DNA from: DATGSL01 sp964645585 | Lineage (GTDB): Bacteria; Verrucomicrobiota; Verrucomicrobiia; Opitutales; T3Sed10-336 | Direction: 5' to 3' | DNA: 25,247 nt | NCBI GenBank assembly: GCA_964645585.1 | Contig: CAZYAN010000055.1 | Span: forward strand, 1-25,247 | Part shown: positions 1-7,802 of the stretch, in pieces | Position numbering within the stretch: position 1 is the first letter of the stretch | Layout: each line of letters opens with the position of its first letter | Notes under the pieces: model-generated | What the model was told of the DNA's origin: nothing | Seen by the model: the letters and a program-made list of their open reading frames with translations, nothing else | Databases searched by the model: none | Translations under genes and position numbers: made by a program

Positions 1-68
1 TGTGCGGCCATAGGTGCGCCCAGAATGAGAGGGGCAACAGCCAATGCGAGGAATGAGGATTTTTTCAT
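1..68 (-). CDS. N-terminus of a secreted protein (partial, cut by window edge)
   Basis: Only the first 22 codons are in the window, reading leftward from an ATG at 68-66. They encode MKKSSFLALAVAPLILGAPM followed by AA: a Lys-Lys n-region, a hydrophobic core and a small-residue end, which is a typical Sec signal peptide. The mature protein lies outside, so no function can be assigned. It reads in the same direction as the DUF1573 gene upstream of it, with a spacer of 155 bases that shows no terminator. A purine-rich stretch (GAGAACGAAAAG) precedes the ATG, but there is no strong Shine-Dalgarno. Confidence 0.6.
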   Translation of the reverse strand, partial: MKKSSFLALAVAPLILGAPMAA

Positions 69-223
69 AGTGCTTTTCGTTCTCTCGTTATTTTCTTGGT
101 TTGTCAATGATCTAATTTCCTAGTGAAGGAGATCTTGGTTGCGGATGTTATTCCTGCATACCTTTGCCTCGTCCATCTTCTACAGGAAGGCCGCGATACG
201 GGGAATTCCGGGTGGAAGCAGGC

Positions 224-916
224 TCAGCGAATGTACGCATAGAAAGAGAAGTTTCGCCGATTCTCCATGTTCGGCTCGGTTTGTAAAGAAATAATTGCGC
301 GGGCGGTCGATTTTGTATCTTTGGGAGTAAGACGAACTTCGAACTCTCCCGGCTTCTCGCTTTTCACGAGTTCAGCCTGAAAGGCCTCTTCGTCGACTTC
401 AACACCCTTCACCTCCAGATCCGCGTCGGGATGAATGGTGATCTTTACCGTCTTTTCTTCGGGATCCTCACCCATGCGCCAGTGAACCAGGCGAGGCGTC
501 ATCGTCACAAGCGTCGGGATGGTCACGCTGAAGGTGAGCTCCGTAGACGGTTTGGCCGGATCGTTTGTCAGCACGCGGACGGTGTTGCGGCGCTCGCCAG
601 TCCGGCTGCCGACATCGAAGTGAGCGAGGATCGTCCCTTTGTCTCCGGGGTAGTAGGTAGTCCGGTCCAGTTTCGCGGTCGTGCAGCCGCAACTGGATGA
701 AGTCGAGCGAATCACGACCGGGTAGGATCCTTTATTTTCAAAAAGAAACTCCGCCGTCGCCTCCGTCTGCCCCAGTTCAAGATCCTGATGAATCTCCGTC
801 GTTTCCCAAGCAAGCTGCCCAAAGAGCGCCCCGGCCTGGCAAGAAAACACGAGCGCGATCAAAACCGGGATGAGCGTGCGCGGAGGGGTGGGCAGGTGCT
901 GTTTCCAAGAAACCAT
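224..916 (-). CDS. DUF1573 domain-containing secreted protein
   Basis: The 230-residue protein has a hydrophobic N-terminal segment (about residues 13-34, ending near ALFGQ), consistent with export. Residues about 35-135 match the DUF1573 pattern: an all-beta immunoglobulin-like domain with the signature SSSCGCTTA, and PGDKGTILAHFD and NTVRVLTNDPA strands. The rest is a second beta-rich half without a recognised motif. DUF1573 proteins are common in Bacteroidota, Planctomycetota and Verrucomicrobiota; their biochemical role is unsettled. The ATG at 916 is chosen because AAGGA sits 7 bases upstream. The gene is divergent from the rhodanese/MauE pair; the proximity suggests a shared envelope redox or sulfur role (inference). 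The family call is firm, the function is not. Confidence 0.9.
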   Translation of the reverse strand: MVSWKQHLPTPPRTLIPVLIALVFSCQAGALFGQLAWETTEIHQDLELGQTEATAEFLFENKGSYPVVIRSTSSSCGCTTAKLDRTTYYPGDKGTILAHFDVGSRTGERRNTVRVLTNDPAKPSTELTFSVTIPTLVTMTPRLVHWRMGEDPEEKTVKITIHPDADLEVKGVEVDEEAFQAELVKSEKPGEFEVRLTPKDTKSTARAIISLQTEPNMENRRNFSFYAYIR

Positions 917-1286
917 GAAGCGTCCTTCGAATATGATGCAGAGATTGGAAGATTGATTTCAGCGTGTAAAGGCAAAATTTGCTCGCGCCAGCCATAGCCG
1001 AAAATCGCCCCTCCCCCCGTTGCTGTGAGGAGCGGGAAACGACGACGACGCGGCAAGTGATTGCTCACCGTTGGAAACGCCGCGGCCGGCTGGGTTCCGC
1101 GGCGATTCAAAAAAAAGGCCGAATCGATCTGCCGCGGTCAGACTGAGAGGATTGATCGGCCCTCGCACTGTCACGAGCGCCGCTACGGAACGTCGGGCAC
1201 TGCGGCTGCATTACCCCCAATGGAAATGCGCCCGACGACGCGGAAGCTGAAAGCGGGAATCACTTGCGGAACCGCATGGAATTCCT
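917..1286. other. Divergent intergenic region with two strong hairpins
   Basis: This 370-base spacer separates DUF1573 (-) from the rhodanese gene (+); no convincing gene lies in it. Two consecutive inverted repeats are visible. CGCCGCGG (1078-1085) pairs perfectly with CCGCGGCG (1097-1104), followed by eight A. GGCCGA-A-TCGAT (1117-1128) pairs with ATTGA-TCGGCC (1151-1161), with one bulged A and one G-U pair. The A-run lies on the wrong side for a terminator on either strand. They could be leader structure of the rhodanese transcript. No promoter could be assigned with confidence. Confidence 0.45.
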
Positions 1287-1751
1287 ATGCTGCTTCCGGC
1301 CATGCCCGTTCCCGTTCGCTCCATTGCAATGCAGATCGCTCTCCTCGGCATTCTCGCGGCCGCGGCGGCCGGTCTGACCGCGGTTCTTCATCCTCGGCAG
1401 CCAGTGTGGGAAGCCGATGTGCTGCGCCCCGGCGAGGTCCGGCTGGATATGGTGCTCGAATTGCCAGAAGTTCTCTGGGTCGACGCACGCACGCGAGCCG
1501 ACTTTGAGCAGGATCATATTCCCGGCGCGGTCCTACTGAACGAGGAAGAATGGGATACCCTCCTGTTCGACCTCTTCGATGCGTTCACCGGGAATCCCGA
1601 GCGTCCGATCGTGGTCTACTGCGACGGCGAGCAGTGCCAGCGCAGCACCAAGGTTGCCGAACGGCTCCGCACCGAAACGGGGTTCGACGCCATCGACATC
1701 TTCGTCCTGAAAGGAGGCTGGTCCGAATGGAAACAGTGGAACAACCGGTAA
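1287..1751 (+). CDS. Membrane-anchored rhodanese-like protein
   Basis: The 154-residue protein starts with a hydrophobic segment (MQIALLGILAAAAAGLTAVL, residues about 15-34), predicted to anchor or export it, followed by one rhodanese domain (about 45-152). Family landmarks are VLWVDARTRADFEQDHIPGA and the active-site strand IVVYCDGEQC. Rhodanese domains move sulfane sulfur via a loop cysteine. Here the loop is C-DGEQ-C: the usual CX4R arginine position holds a second cysteine, so a redox rather than a plain sulfurtransferase role is possible (inference). The start at 1287 has a modest GGAA 7 bases upstream; ATG at 1329 is an alternative. The 3' end overlaps the MauE-like gene by 25 bases. 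Confidence 0.85.
   Translation: MLLPAMPVPVRSIAMQIALLGILAAAAAGLTAVLHPRQPVWEADVLRPGEVRLDMVLELPEVLWVDARTRADFEQDHIPGAVLLNEEEWDTLLFDLFDAFTGNPERPIVVYCDGEQCQRSTKVAERLRTETGFDAIDIFVLKGGWSEWKQWNNR
1712..1717 (+). promoter_or_regulatory. Strong Shine-Dalgarno inside the rhodanese gene
   Basis: AGGAGG lies 9 bases before the ATG at 1727 and within the last codons of the rhodanese gene. It fixes the start of the MauE-like gene at 1727 rather than at the further-upstream in-frame start at 1550, and it implies translation of the two genes is coupled. Confidence 0.8.
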
Positions 1752-2248
1752 AGACGCCTCCCGATTCGACCGCTTCAGACGGCCGAAAGGGCTCACCCTC
1801 CGCCGCGGTTCGCTGGGCAAAAATCCTGCTCAGCCTTGGGCTCGCTGCTGTCTTCCTCGCAAGCGGCGGCGCCAAGATCCTCGATCCGGCAGCATTCCAG
1901 AAGGAAATTCTCCAATTTCAATCAGTCAGCATCAAACCAGCCGGTCTTCTCGCGCTCTATCTTCCCTGGCTCGAACTGTTCTGCGGGGTTGCCCTCCTCA
2001 CGCGCTTCCGACTTGGCGCCACTTGCATCCTTGCAGGCTTGATGGTCATCTTCATTGGAGCCGTCGCACTCGCCTGGACCCGCGGACTCGATGTCACCTG
2101 CGGCTGTTTCGGCTCGGCCGATTCCGCCGCGGCGACAAGCTACCCTCTCTGGATCGCCCGCAATCTTCTAATCCTCGCCGGACTCGGCGCATTCGGATGG
2201 CTCACTTGGAAGGCGCCCGCACGCGCGAGGAAAACCAATACCGCGTGA
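1727..2248 (+). CDS. MauE/DoxX-family redox-associated membrane protein
   Basis: Translation from 1727 gives 173 residues with a short polar N-terminus and four predicted membrane helices (about residues 29-51, 66-88, 93-116 and 138-160). The motif DVTCGCFG before helix 4 carries the paired cysteines typical of MauE/DoxX-type redox-associated membrane proteins; SGGAKILDP after helix 1 is also characteristic. MauE is needed for maturation of methylamine dehydrogenase in methylotrophs, but relatives are widespread beside thiol-redox proteins and their electron partners are mostly unknown. It overlaps the rhodanese gene by 25 bases and is divergent from DUF1573, making a three-gene envelope redox group. 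The call to the broad family is good; the substrate is not known. Confidence 0.85.
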   Translation: METVEQPVKTPPDSTASDGRKGSPSAAVRWAKILLSLGLAAVFLASGGAKILDPAAFQKEILQFQSVSIKPAGLLALYLPWLELFCGVALLTRFRLGATCILAGLMVIFIGAVALAWTRGLDVTCGCFGSADSAAATSYPLWIARNLLILAGLGAFGWLTWKAPARARKTNTA

Positions 2249-2260
2249 CGAATCCGGTTC

Positions 2261-2274
2261 GGCACTTCGGTGCC
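2261..2274. other. Short hairpin with UUCG tetraloop
   Basis: GGCAC-TTCG-GTGCC is a perfect 5-bp stem closed by C-G around a UUCG tetraloop, an especially stable RNA cap. It sits 12 bases after the MauE-like stop codon in a convergent spacer. No T-run follows on either strand, so it is better viewed as a 3'-end stabilising hairpin than a canonical terminator. Confidence 0.4.
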
Positions 2275-2373
2275 ATGACTCGACAGGCAAGCAAAACTTA
2301 CGAAGAGAGCGCCATCGCGCCCGAAACGGCAGTGCAGGAAGGCGTTCTTCCCCCCTTTCGAGAATTCACTTTA

Positions 2374-3624
2374 TTACACCATTTGTCCCGCCACCCAGCC
2401 GGACGCCCAAGCCCATTGAAAATTGTAACCGCCGAGCCAGCCGGTTACATCGACCGCTTCGCCGATGAAATAAAGGCCGCGGACCCTGCGCGCTTCCATC
2501 GTTTTGCTCGACAGTTCACGCGTGTCGACGCCTCCGACGGTGACTTCCGCCTTCGCGTAGCCTTCCGTTCCATCCGGACGAATTTCCCAGCGGCGCAAAC
2601 GTCCGTGAAGCTCCTCAACCTCCCGCCGCGTAAGCTGGGCGCCGGGACGGTCGCGAATCCTCGGGTCGAGCCACACATCGACAAACCGCCGCGGCAGGCG
2701 ACGGCTTAGCCAGTTCGCCACTTTCGCCCCGGTTCGGATTTCACGAAAAAACGTCTCATCGGACAGGTCGGGCAGCAAGTCGATTGTGATCGTCTCGCCG
2801 GAACGCCAATACGAGGAAATCTGCAGGATAGCCGGCCCGCTCAGGCCCCGATGCGTGAAGAGCATATTCTCCCGAAAAGCGACATCGCCTGGCGAAACCG
2901 TGACGTCGATCGAAACACCGCTCAGAGACCGGAACTCCCTCAATTGTTCAGCCGAAAGAGTAAACGGCACCAATCCAGGGCGAGGCTCGACAAGCCGCAG
3001 GCCAAATTGCCGCGCCACCTGGTGCCCGAACGGCGTGGCGCCCATTTTCGGAATAGACAGGCCGCCGCTCGCGATGACGACCGAACTCGCCCGATACGCT
3101 CCGCCGGACGTCGCGATCTCAAATTCATCACCCGATCTCGCGATTCGTTCGATCCGGCAGCCGATACGGATTTCGACATTCGCCGCATTCGCTTCGGCAA
3201 GCAGCATGGAAACAATTTCCCGCGAACTCCGGTCGCAAAAAAGCTGGCCGAGTTTCTTTTCGTGATACGCGATCCGGTGCTTTTCCACCAGCGCGATGAA
3301 ATCCGCGGGCGTGTAACGGCTGAGCGCCGACCGCGGAAAATGCGGATTCTCCGACAAGTAGCGATCGGCGGTCGCGTGAATGTTCGTGAAATTGCAGCGG
3401 CCGCCGCCGGAGATCAGAATCTTCTTTCCGATCTTTTCGGCATGTTCGAGAACGACGACGGACCGGCCTCGCTTTCCTGCTTCAATCGCGCACATCAATC
3501 CCGCCGCGCCGCCCCCGGCAACCACAACATCGCGCGAGACGGCGGAACGCCCGGCGCGCAATTCGTTCCTGGAAGCCGCCAAGCGACCGTCCCCTTTGTT
3601 AAAATCTGAATCGGAATCCGCCAT
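2374..3624 (-). CDS. BaiN/RdsA (HI0933-like) family NAD(P)/FAD-dependent oxidoreductase
   Basis: The 416-residue length matches the HI0933/YhiN flavoprotein family. After a variable N-terminus the dinucleotide-binding motif is VVVAGGGAAGL (residues about 33-43), followed by the acidic end of strand 2 (VVVLEHAEKIGKKILISGGG) and the diagnostic RCNFTN. The C-terminus has TVGGVDTRELSSKTMEAR and GEAVDVTGWLGGYNFQWAWA, the second FAD-contacting region of this family. Members include BaiN, implicated in bile-acid dehydroxylation in gut clostridia, but most have no proven substrate. The ATG at 3624 has GGGAG 7 bases upstream. It shares direction with the GxGYxYP gene (51-base spacer), so the two could be co-transcribed; no functional link is evident. 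Confidence 0.92.
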   Translation of the reverse strand: MADSDSDFNKGDGRLAASRNELRAGRSAVSRDVVVAGGGAAGLMCAIEAGKRGRSVVVLEHAEKIGKKILISGGGRCNFTNIHATADRYLSENPHFPRSALSRYTPADFIALVEKHRIAYHEKKLGQLFCDRSSREIVSMLLAEANAANVEIRIGCRIERIARSGDEFEIATSGGAYRASSVVIASGGLSIPKMGATPFGHQVARQFGLRLVEPRPGLVPFTLSAEQLREFRSLSGVSIDVTVSPGDVAFRENMLFTHRGLSGPAILQISSYWRSGETITIDLLPDLSDETFFREIRTGAKVANWLSRRLPRRFVDVWLDPRIRDRPGAQLTRREVEELHGRLRRWEIRPDGTEGYAKAEVTVGGVDTRELSSKTMEARRVRGLYFIGEAVDVTGWLGGYNFQWAWASGWVAGQMV

Positions 3625-3675
3625 AAAATGCTCCCGCGAAACCTACCGGATCGCGTGAGGCAATCCACGAAAAAC

Positions 3676-6045
3676 TTATTCCCCGCGGCGAACCGTCACC
3701 GCCGAAACAACAAGATCAGCGCCAAAGTTGACCAAACGGAAGCTCGCGCCGGCGTTCTGACTGTGGTCAAAGCGCGCATCTTCTAATTCAAACTCGATTT
3801 GACGCCACTTCCCGCTTCCTTCCAGCGCAACCTCAACGCCCGCCGATCGATACGATTGATACACCGCGTTGTACTCGAGCCCGACCCGCCCTCCCGCGGT
3901 ATCCAGCAGCGTAACCGTCGCGACCAGCGTCACGCCGTCCGCCGAACTCGCCGGACGCGCGAATCCGTCACCAGTTTTAAAATACAGGTAACGACTCCCG
4001 TCCGGGCGCTCCTGTCGAATCACAGCCTCTCCCCCGGCGTCTGAACCGAGCGAATACGGTCCATCCGCGGCACGCACCGGATCCAGGCCGTCACTTTCAC
4101 CCGCGGCGCGATACACAATTTCCTTGGCATCCCCAAACGGTCCAGAGGCGGCAGGCTCACGAACCCGCTGGCGTTCCCGGTGCTTCAGCAGCAGCATGAA
4201 CCGGTACGCGTCGACAAACCGAACATCTTTGCCGCCCGGCAGCCGCCCCACCCGCTCCATGGTTTCTTTGTGCCAGCTCGGCGACTTCAGGATCGTCCGC
4301 AACGGCAGAAACGCGGGTGCGGTTCGGTTCGCGGCCTCACGCGCGATTCGGTCGGCCGCCTGCTCGGGAGATGCCCCATGAAAATCCGCGCCCATGCGAA
4401 TGAACGGCATCGTGTCGCGATGCAATCCCTGCGACGGAATTTTCTGGCCGATCAATCCATCCGGAGAGAACCCGGCATACGCATCCATGCCGCGAAGACC
4501 CATTCCCGGACTCGCCCCGTCAATCACGAAACCGGTAATCGTCAGGTCATACTTTTCGTAATAACTTTCACAATACGCGACCCAAGCCTCCCAGCCGTCC
4601 GAGAACCCGGGGCCGCGATGTTCGGCCGCCAGCATACCGGGATTGAGATAACCAGCGCCAGAATCGCCAGCGATAAACCACTCGTTCGCAACCTGCCGCG
4701 TTCGTGCAAAATGCATCGCATGCGGCGCGCGCCGGTCGAGGTTTGGATTGAATGCCCAGTTCAGGGGGATTTCCCCGCGCGCGGAATCGTTCCGCCAAAC
4801 CGGCACGTATCGGTTCATCCACGCCGCGCTGTCATAGTCACCATGATAGAACATCACGTAAACATACGGCGCGACGGTTCCGTCCGATTTCAAAAATCCC
4901 TCCTTTCGCAAATCGTCACCGGATGGACGCCGGGGCTGAACGTATTTCTCTCGCAACGGGAAGTGCCGGTAGAAAGACGCGTTCGCCATCCCGGAAAGGC
5001 CCAGCGCGTCGCTGTCGATCACCGCGTTGTATTTCGATGCCAGTTTGTTTTTTGCCCACTCCGTCTCCACAGGTTCATGCCGCGATTGTCCCGGCGCCGC
5101 GGTCGTGTATTTCCAAAGCCACGGGGTGAATCCGCCGATATGGATCATGTTCCCGTCCGCGCGCCGCGCCATCGACTCAAGGATCTTCGTTACTACCCGC
5201 CGGTCCGTCCCAACCGGCTGCCCCGGATCGTCCACAGGCGCCTCGTCTCCCCAAACGCCGAGGTCAAAAAAGAAGGCCCGCTCGGCAATAAAGAAGTCGT
5301 GGTTCGACAGCGTAAAGTTCTCGAGCGACGCCCGGCGCGGATGCTGCAGCCACCACGCGTCAATATAATACGCCAAAAACTCATCACTCGTCCGCCCCGC
5401 GTCAAGATACCGCTGGATCGCCCAAAGGTACGCATCGCCTTTCGCACTCCCGGTCGACGCGATCGGTGGTTCTGTCCCCGGAATCAGCTCGCCCAAAACC
5501 GCGGGCGGCCCCCGCCCGTCCTCCTTGGCCGGCAGCCAGCGGACGTCGCCCCACTCGATATCCATCGCCATGACCCGGCTGTAAACCGACCCGGGCGACG
5601 GATCGTATCGCAAACAGATCCGCTCCTCAACCCCGGCGATCGTGCTTGCGACATTCGAGTTCGCGGGAACGTCCTCACGGTAAATAACCAGCCCGCGAAT
5701 CCGGTTTTCAAATACAGAGATCAATTCCTCCAATGTCGCAATCTCATGGACTGGCCGTCCCGAGAGCCAATTCCCCGGCGCCCGCATCCACTCGAACCAG
5801 AAGTCGTCGGTTTCCTTCATGAACCGAATGAGCAGAATCGGATCCTCCCGGTTCACATTGCCCTGGAGCGACGCGACGAGATGCATCGTGTCCCATGCTT
5901 CCCGCGCCTGAACCGGATCGCTGAGGTTGCGATGGTAAAGCCCGGTGAGATCGAAGCGCCAGATGGTTTCCGGCTGGTCAGTTTCGCCGGCGGCCGCCAG
6001 CGAAGCAGCAAACAGCAGGGAACAGAAAAGAAGCGAGGTGCGCAT
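3676..6045 (-). CDS. GxGYxYP-family secreted protein (putative polysaccharide-acting enzyme)
   Basis: The ATG at 6045 is preferred over the longer in-frame start at 6291 because it begins a classic signal peptide (MRTSLLFCSLLFAASLAAAG) and has AGGAT 9 bases upstream; this gives 789 residues. The N-terminal half carries the IWRFDLTGLYHRNLSD opening and MIHIGGFTPWLWKYT. The family signature is GDSGAGYLNP near residue 460, matching GxGYxYP with N in place of Y at the sixth position. The C-terminal about 130 residues look like a beta-sandwich (EFELEDARFDHSQNAGASF), possibly carbohydrate-binding. GxGYxYP proteins are proposed glycoside hydrolases from context; no catalytic mechanism is established. 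The product is presumably periplasmic or extracellular. Confidence 0.85.
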   Translation of the reverse strand: MRTSLLFCSLLFAASLAAAGETDQPETIWRFDLTGLYHRNLSDPVQAREAWDTMHLVASLQGNVNREDPILLIRFMKETDDFWFEWMRAPGNWLSGRPVHEIATLEELISVFENRIRGLVIYREDVPANSNVASTIAGVEERICLRYDPSPGSVYSRVMAMDIEWGDVRWLPAKEDGRGPPAVLGELIPGTEPPIASTGSAKGDAYLWAIQRYLDAGRTSDEFLAYYIDAWWLQHPRRASLENFTLSNHDFFIAERAFFFDLGVWGDEAPVDDPGQPVGTDRRVVTKILESMARRADGNMIHIGGFTPWLWKYTTAAPGQSRHEPVETEWAKNKLASKYNAVIDSDALGLSGMANASFYRHFPLREKYVQPRRPSGDDLRKEGFLKSDGTVAPYVYVMFYHGDYDSAAWMNRYVPVWRNDSARGEIPLNWAFNPNLDRRAPHAMHFARTRQVANEWFIAGDSGAGYLNPGMLAAEHRGPGFSDGWEAWVAYCESYYEKYDLTITGFVIDGASPGMGLRGMDAYAGFSPDGLIGQKIPSQGLHRDTMPFIRMGADFHGASPEQAADRIAREAANRTAPAFLPLRTILKSPSWHKETMERVGRLPGGKDVRFVDAYRFMLLLKHRERQRVREPAASGPFGDAKEIVYRAAGESDGLDPVRAADGPYSLGSDAGGEAVIRQERPDGSRYLYFKTGDGFARPASSADGVTLVATVTLLDTAGGRVGLEYNAVYQSYRSAGVEVALEGSGKWRQIEFELEDARFDHSQNAGASFRLVNFGADLVVSAVTVRRGE

Positions 6046-6403
6046 AAGCGGCGCATCCTGATCGTTTAGCCGAGCGATGTAAAGGAGCGGGAAATCCCCC
6101 GCGGCCCGTGAGACCGCCAATCGCTGCCGCGGCGTTTGAGAACAACTGAATTTTCGCTTGCGGACCGATAAAAGCTGTGCGATTAATTCCACCTTACGCG
6201 GCCAGTGCGTGATTTTCCGGTTACCGGAGAAGCCCGCTTCTGCCCCTTCGGGCGTCTTTTCGATGAGAGACTGTTCAGAGGTCTCATCCATTTCATCGAG
6301 TTAATAGACACAGAGCGCCCTTCTAATTAATCGCGGCGCTCCCACGCGAATCCATTTGCCGCGCGGCTGCACTGATTGCAGGTCCGCCCGGCAATCCATC
6401 TGT
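6046..6403. other. Divergent intergenic region upstream of the GxGYxYP and helicase genes
   Basis: This 358-base spacer should hold promoters for both divergent genes, though none is clear. It stays open in the GxGYxYP frame up to 6291, but the signal peptide at 6045 argues against an upstream start. One inverted repeat is visible: GAGCGCC (6313-6319) pairs perfectly with GGCGCTC (6335-6341) across an AT-rich loop. The 14-base string AATCGCGGCGCTCC at 6329-6342 recurs exactly at 11610-11623 within the palindromic element upstream of menD, so this may be a worn fragment of that repeat family. Confidence 0.4.
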
Positions 6404-7711
6404 ATGACCGCATCTTCCATCTCGTTTTCTTCGCTCGCGCTTTGCGAGCCGATTCAGCGCGCCATTGCCGCCAAAAATTATACGACGCCGTCGCCGATCC
6501 AAGCCGAGGCCATTCCTCATTTGCTCGACGGACGCGACTTGCTCGGCTGCGCGCAAACCGGCACCGGAAAAACCGCCGCCTTTGCGCTGCCGATTCTTCA
6601 CCGCTTGGCTCAAATGCCCGCCCGGCGCAACCCGCGCGCGCCCCGAGCGCTAATCCTTACTCCGACCCGCGAGCTAGCGATTCAGATCGGCGAAAGCTTT
6701 TCGGCTTACGGCAAGAACCTGCCGCTGCGCCACACCGTGATCTTCGGCGGTGTCGGACAGAACCCGCAGGTCCGGGCGCTCGCCGCCGGCATCGATATCG
6801 TCGTCGCCACACCCGGCCGGCTTCTCGACCTCGCCAAGCAAAAGCATGTCGATTTCCGGCAGGTCGAAACGTTTGTTCTCGATGAAGCGGACCGGATGCT
6901 CGACATGGGTTTCGCTCCCGACGTCAAACGAGTCATCGCGCAGCTTCCGGCACACCGCCAATCTCTTCTCTTTTCCGCGACGATGCCGGACAGCATTCGA
7001 GAATTGGCCACGAGCCTTTTGCGGGATCCGGTAACCGTCACCGTCACTCCCGTATCTTCCACCGCGGAACGCATTGAGCAGCAGGTCTGTCACGTGGAGC
7101 GGGAGCACAAACAAAAGCTGCTCGTTCATGTTCTCAACGAACATAACCGCGGTCTCGTTCTCGTCTTTTCGCGAACAAAGCACGGAGCGAATCGTCTCGC
7201 GCGGCAATTAACGGCGGGCGGGATCCGCTCGGAAGCAATCCACGGAAACAAGTCCCAAGGCGCGCGAGAAAGAGCCCTCCATCAGTTTAGGAATGGTTCC
7301 GTGCGTGTACTGGTCGCCACCGACATCGCGGCGCGCGGGATCGACGTCAAAGGCATTTCCCTCGTCGTCAACTTCGACATTCCCAACGAACCCGAGTCCT
7401 ACGTCCACCGCATCGGCCGGACCGCACGAGCCGGCGCTGACGGCCGTGCGCTGTCTCTCTGCGAACCGGCTGAAAGGAACTGGCTGCGCGACATCCAGCG
7501 CTTGATCCGTCAAAAGATTCCAGTGCACCAGGAACATCCATATGCGCTAGAAGTTGACGAAAATGACTTCAGCCTGAAACCGCCCTCCCGGCCGAATCAG
7601 TCGCGAAGCCGCGGTCGCGGACGGAGACCGAACCGCTCTCGCAACGCCAGAAGGCCCGTGACATCGGGAGCGGCCTCCAAGCCGACAGAGCGCCGCCGCC
7701 GGCGCCAATAG
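6404..7711 (+). CDS. rhlE: DEAD-box ATP-dependent RNA helicase, RhlE type
   Basis: The 435-residue protein shows the DEAD-box motifs in order: Q motif (F8 to Q33), motif I AQTGTGKT (50-57), PTRELA, TPGR, motif II DEAD (160-163), SAT, VLVFSRTKHGANRLA, VATDIAARGID and YVHRIGRTARAG. The last 45 or so residues are a basic Arg/Ser/Gly-rich tail (RSRGRGRRPNRSR), typical of RhlE-like helicases and likely RNA-binding. Such proteins remodel structured RNA in ribosome assembly or mRNA decay in the cytoplasm. The ATG at 6404 begins just before the Q motif as in relatives; no strong Shine-Dalgarno is seen, and an in-frame TTG at 6356 is less likely. Subfamily assignment rests on overall similarity. Confidence 0.93.
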   Translation: MTASSISFSSLALCEPIQRAIAAKNYTTPSPIQAEAIPHLLDGRDLLGCAQTGTGKTAAFALPILHRLAQMPARRNPRAPRALILTPTRELAIQIGESFSAYGKNLPLRHTVIFGGVGQNPQVRALAAGIDIVVATPGRLLDLAKQKHVDFRQVETFVLDEADRMLDMGFAPDVKRVIAQLPAHRQSLLFSATMPDSIRELATSLLRDPVTVTVTPVSSTAERIEQQVCHVEREHKQKLLVHVLNEHNRGLVLVFSRTKHGANRLARQLTAGGIRSEAIHGNKSQGARERALHQFRNGSVRVLVATDIAARGIDVKGISLVVNFDIPNEPESYVHRIGRTARAGADGRALSLCEPAERNWLRDIQRLIRQKIPVHQEHPYALEVDENDFSLKPPSRPNQSRSRGRGRRPNRSRNARRPVTSGAASKPTERRRRRQ

Positions 7712-7727
7712 GATCTCAATCAGGCAA

Positions 7728-7787
7728 GTAAGAGCGGGGCTTCAGCCCCTTTTCTGAACCGGGAGGCGCTGAACCTCCGACTCTTAC
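7728..7787. repeat. Palindromic intergenic element, copy A
   Basis: The 60-base element is bounded by GTAAGAG (7728-7734) and its exact reverse complement CTCTTAC (7781-7787). Inside are two hairpins: GGGGC-TTCA-GCCCC (7736-7749) and GGAGG (7762-7766) with CCTCC (7774-7778). It fills the convergent spacer between the helicase and the esterase. Related copies lie at 9741-9796, 11603-11660 and 11699-11725. The layout resembles paired REP-like elements; no mobilising transposase is in the window. Confidence 0.65.
7736..7753 (+). terminator. Possible Rho-independent terminator of rhlE, inside repeat copy A
   Basis: GGGGC-TTCA-GCCCC is followed directly by TTTT, 24 bases after the helicase stop codon. 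The stem is short (5 bp, all G-C) and the T-run is only four, so termination is plausible but may be weak. Confidence 0.45.
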
Positions 7788-7802
7788 CCGGGGCGCGTTG
7801 CT

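Noticed and set aside
102..107. Consensus -35 hexamer TTGACA on the minus strand upstream of the partial secreted gene
   Set aside because: The -10 position at proper spacing reads GAGAAC and would put the start of transcription almost at the ATG.
1078..1112. Hairpin followed by A8, possible terminator
   Set aside because: On the plus strand A rather than T follows; on the minus strand the T-run precedes the stem. Wrong polarity on both strands.
4180..6069. 629-codon open frame on the plus strand, antisense to the GxGYxYP gene
   Set aside because: It mirrors the codon structure of the real gene, is rich in Arg and Pro, and has no domain or ribosome-binding site; a typical high-GC shadow.
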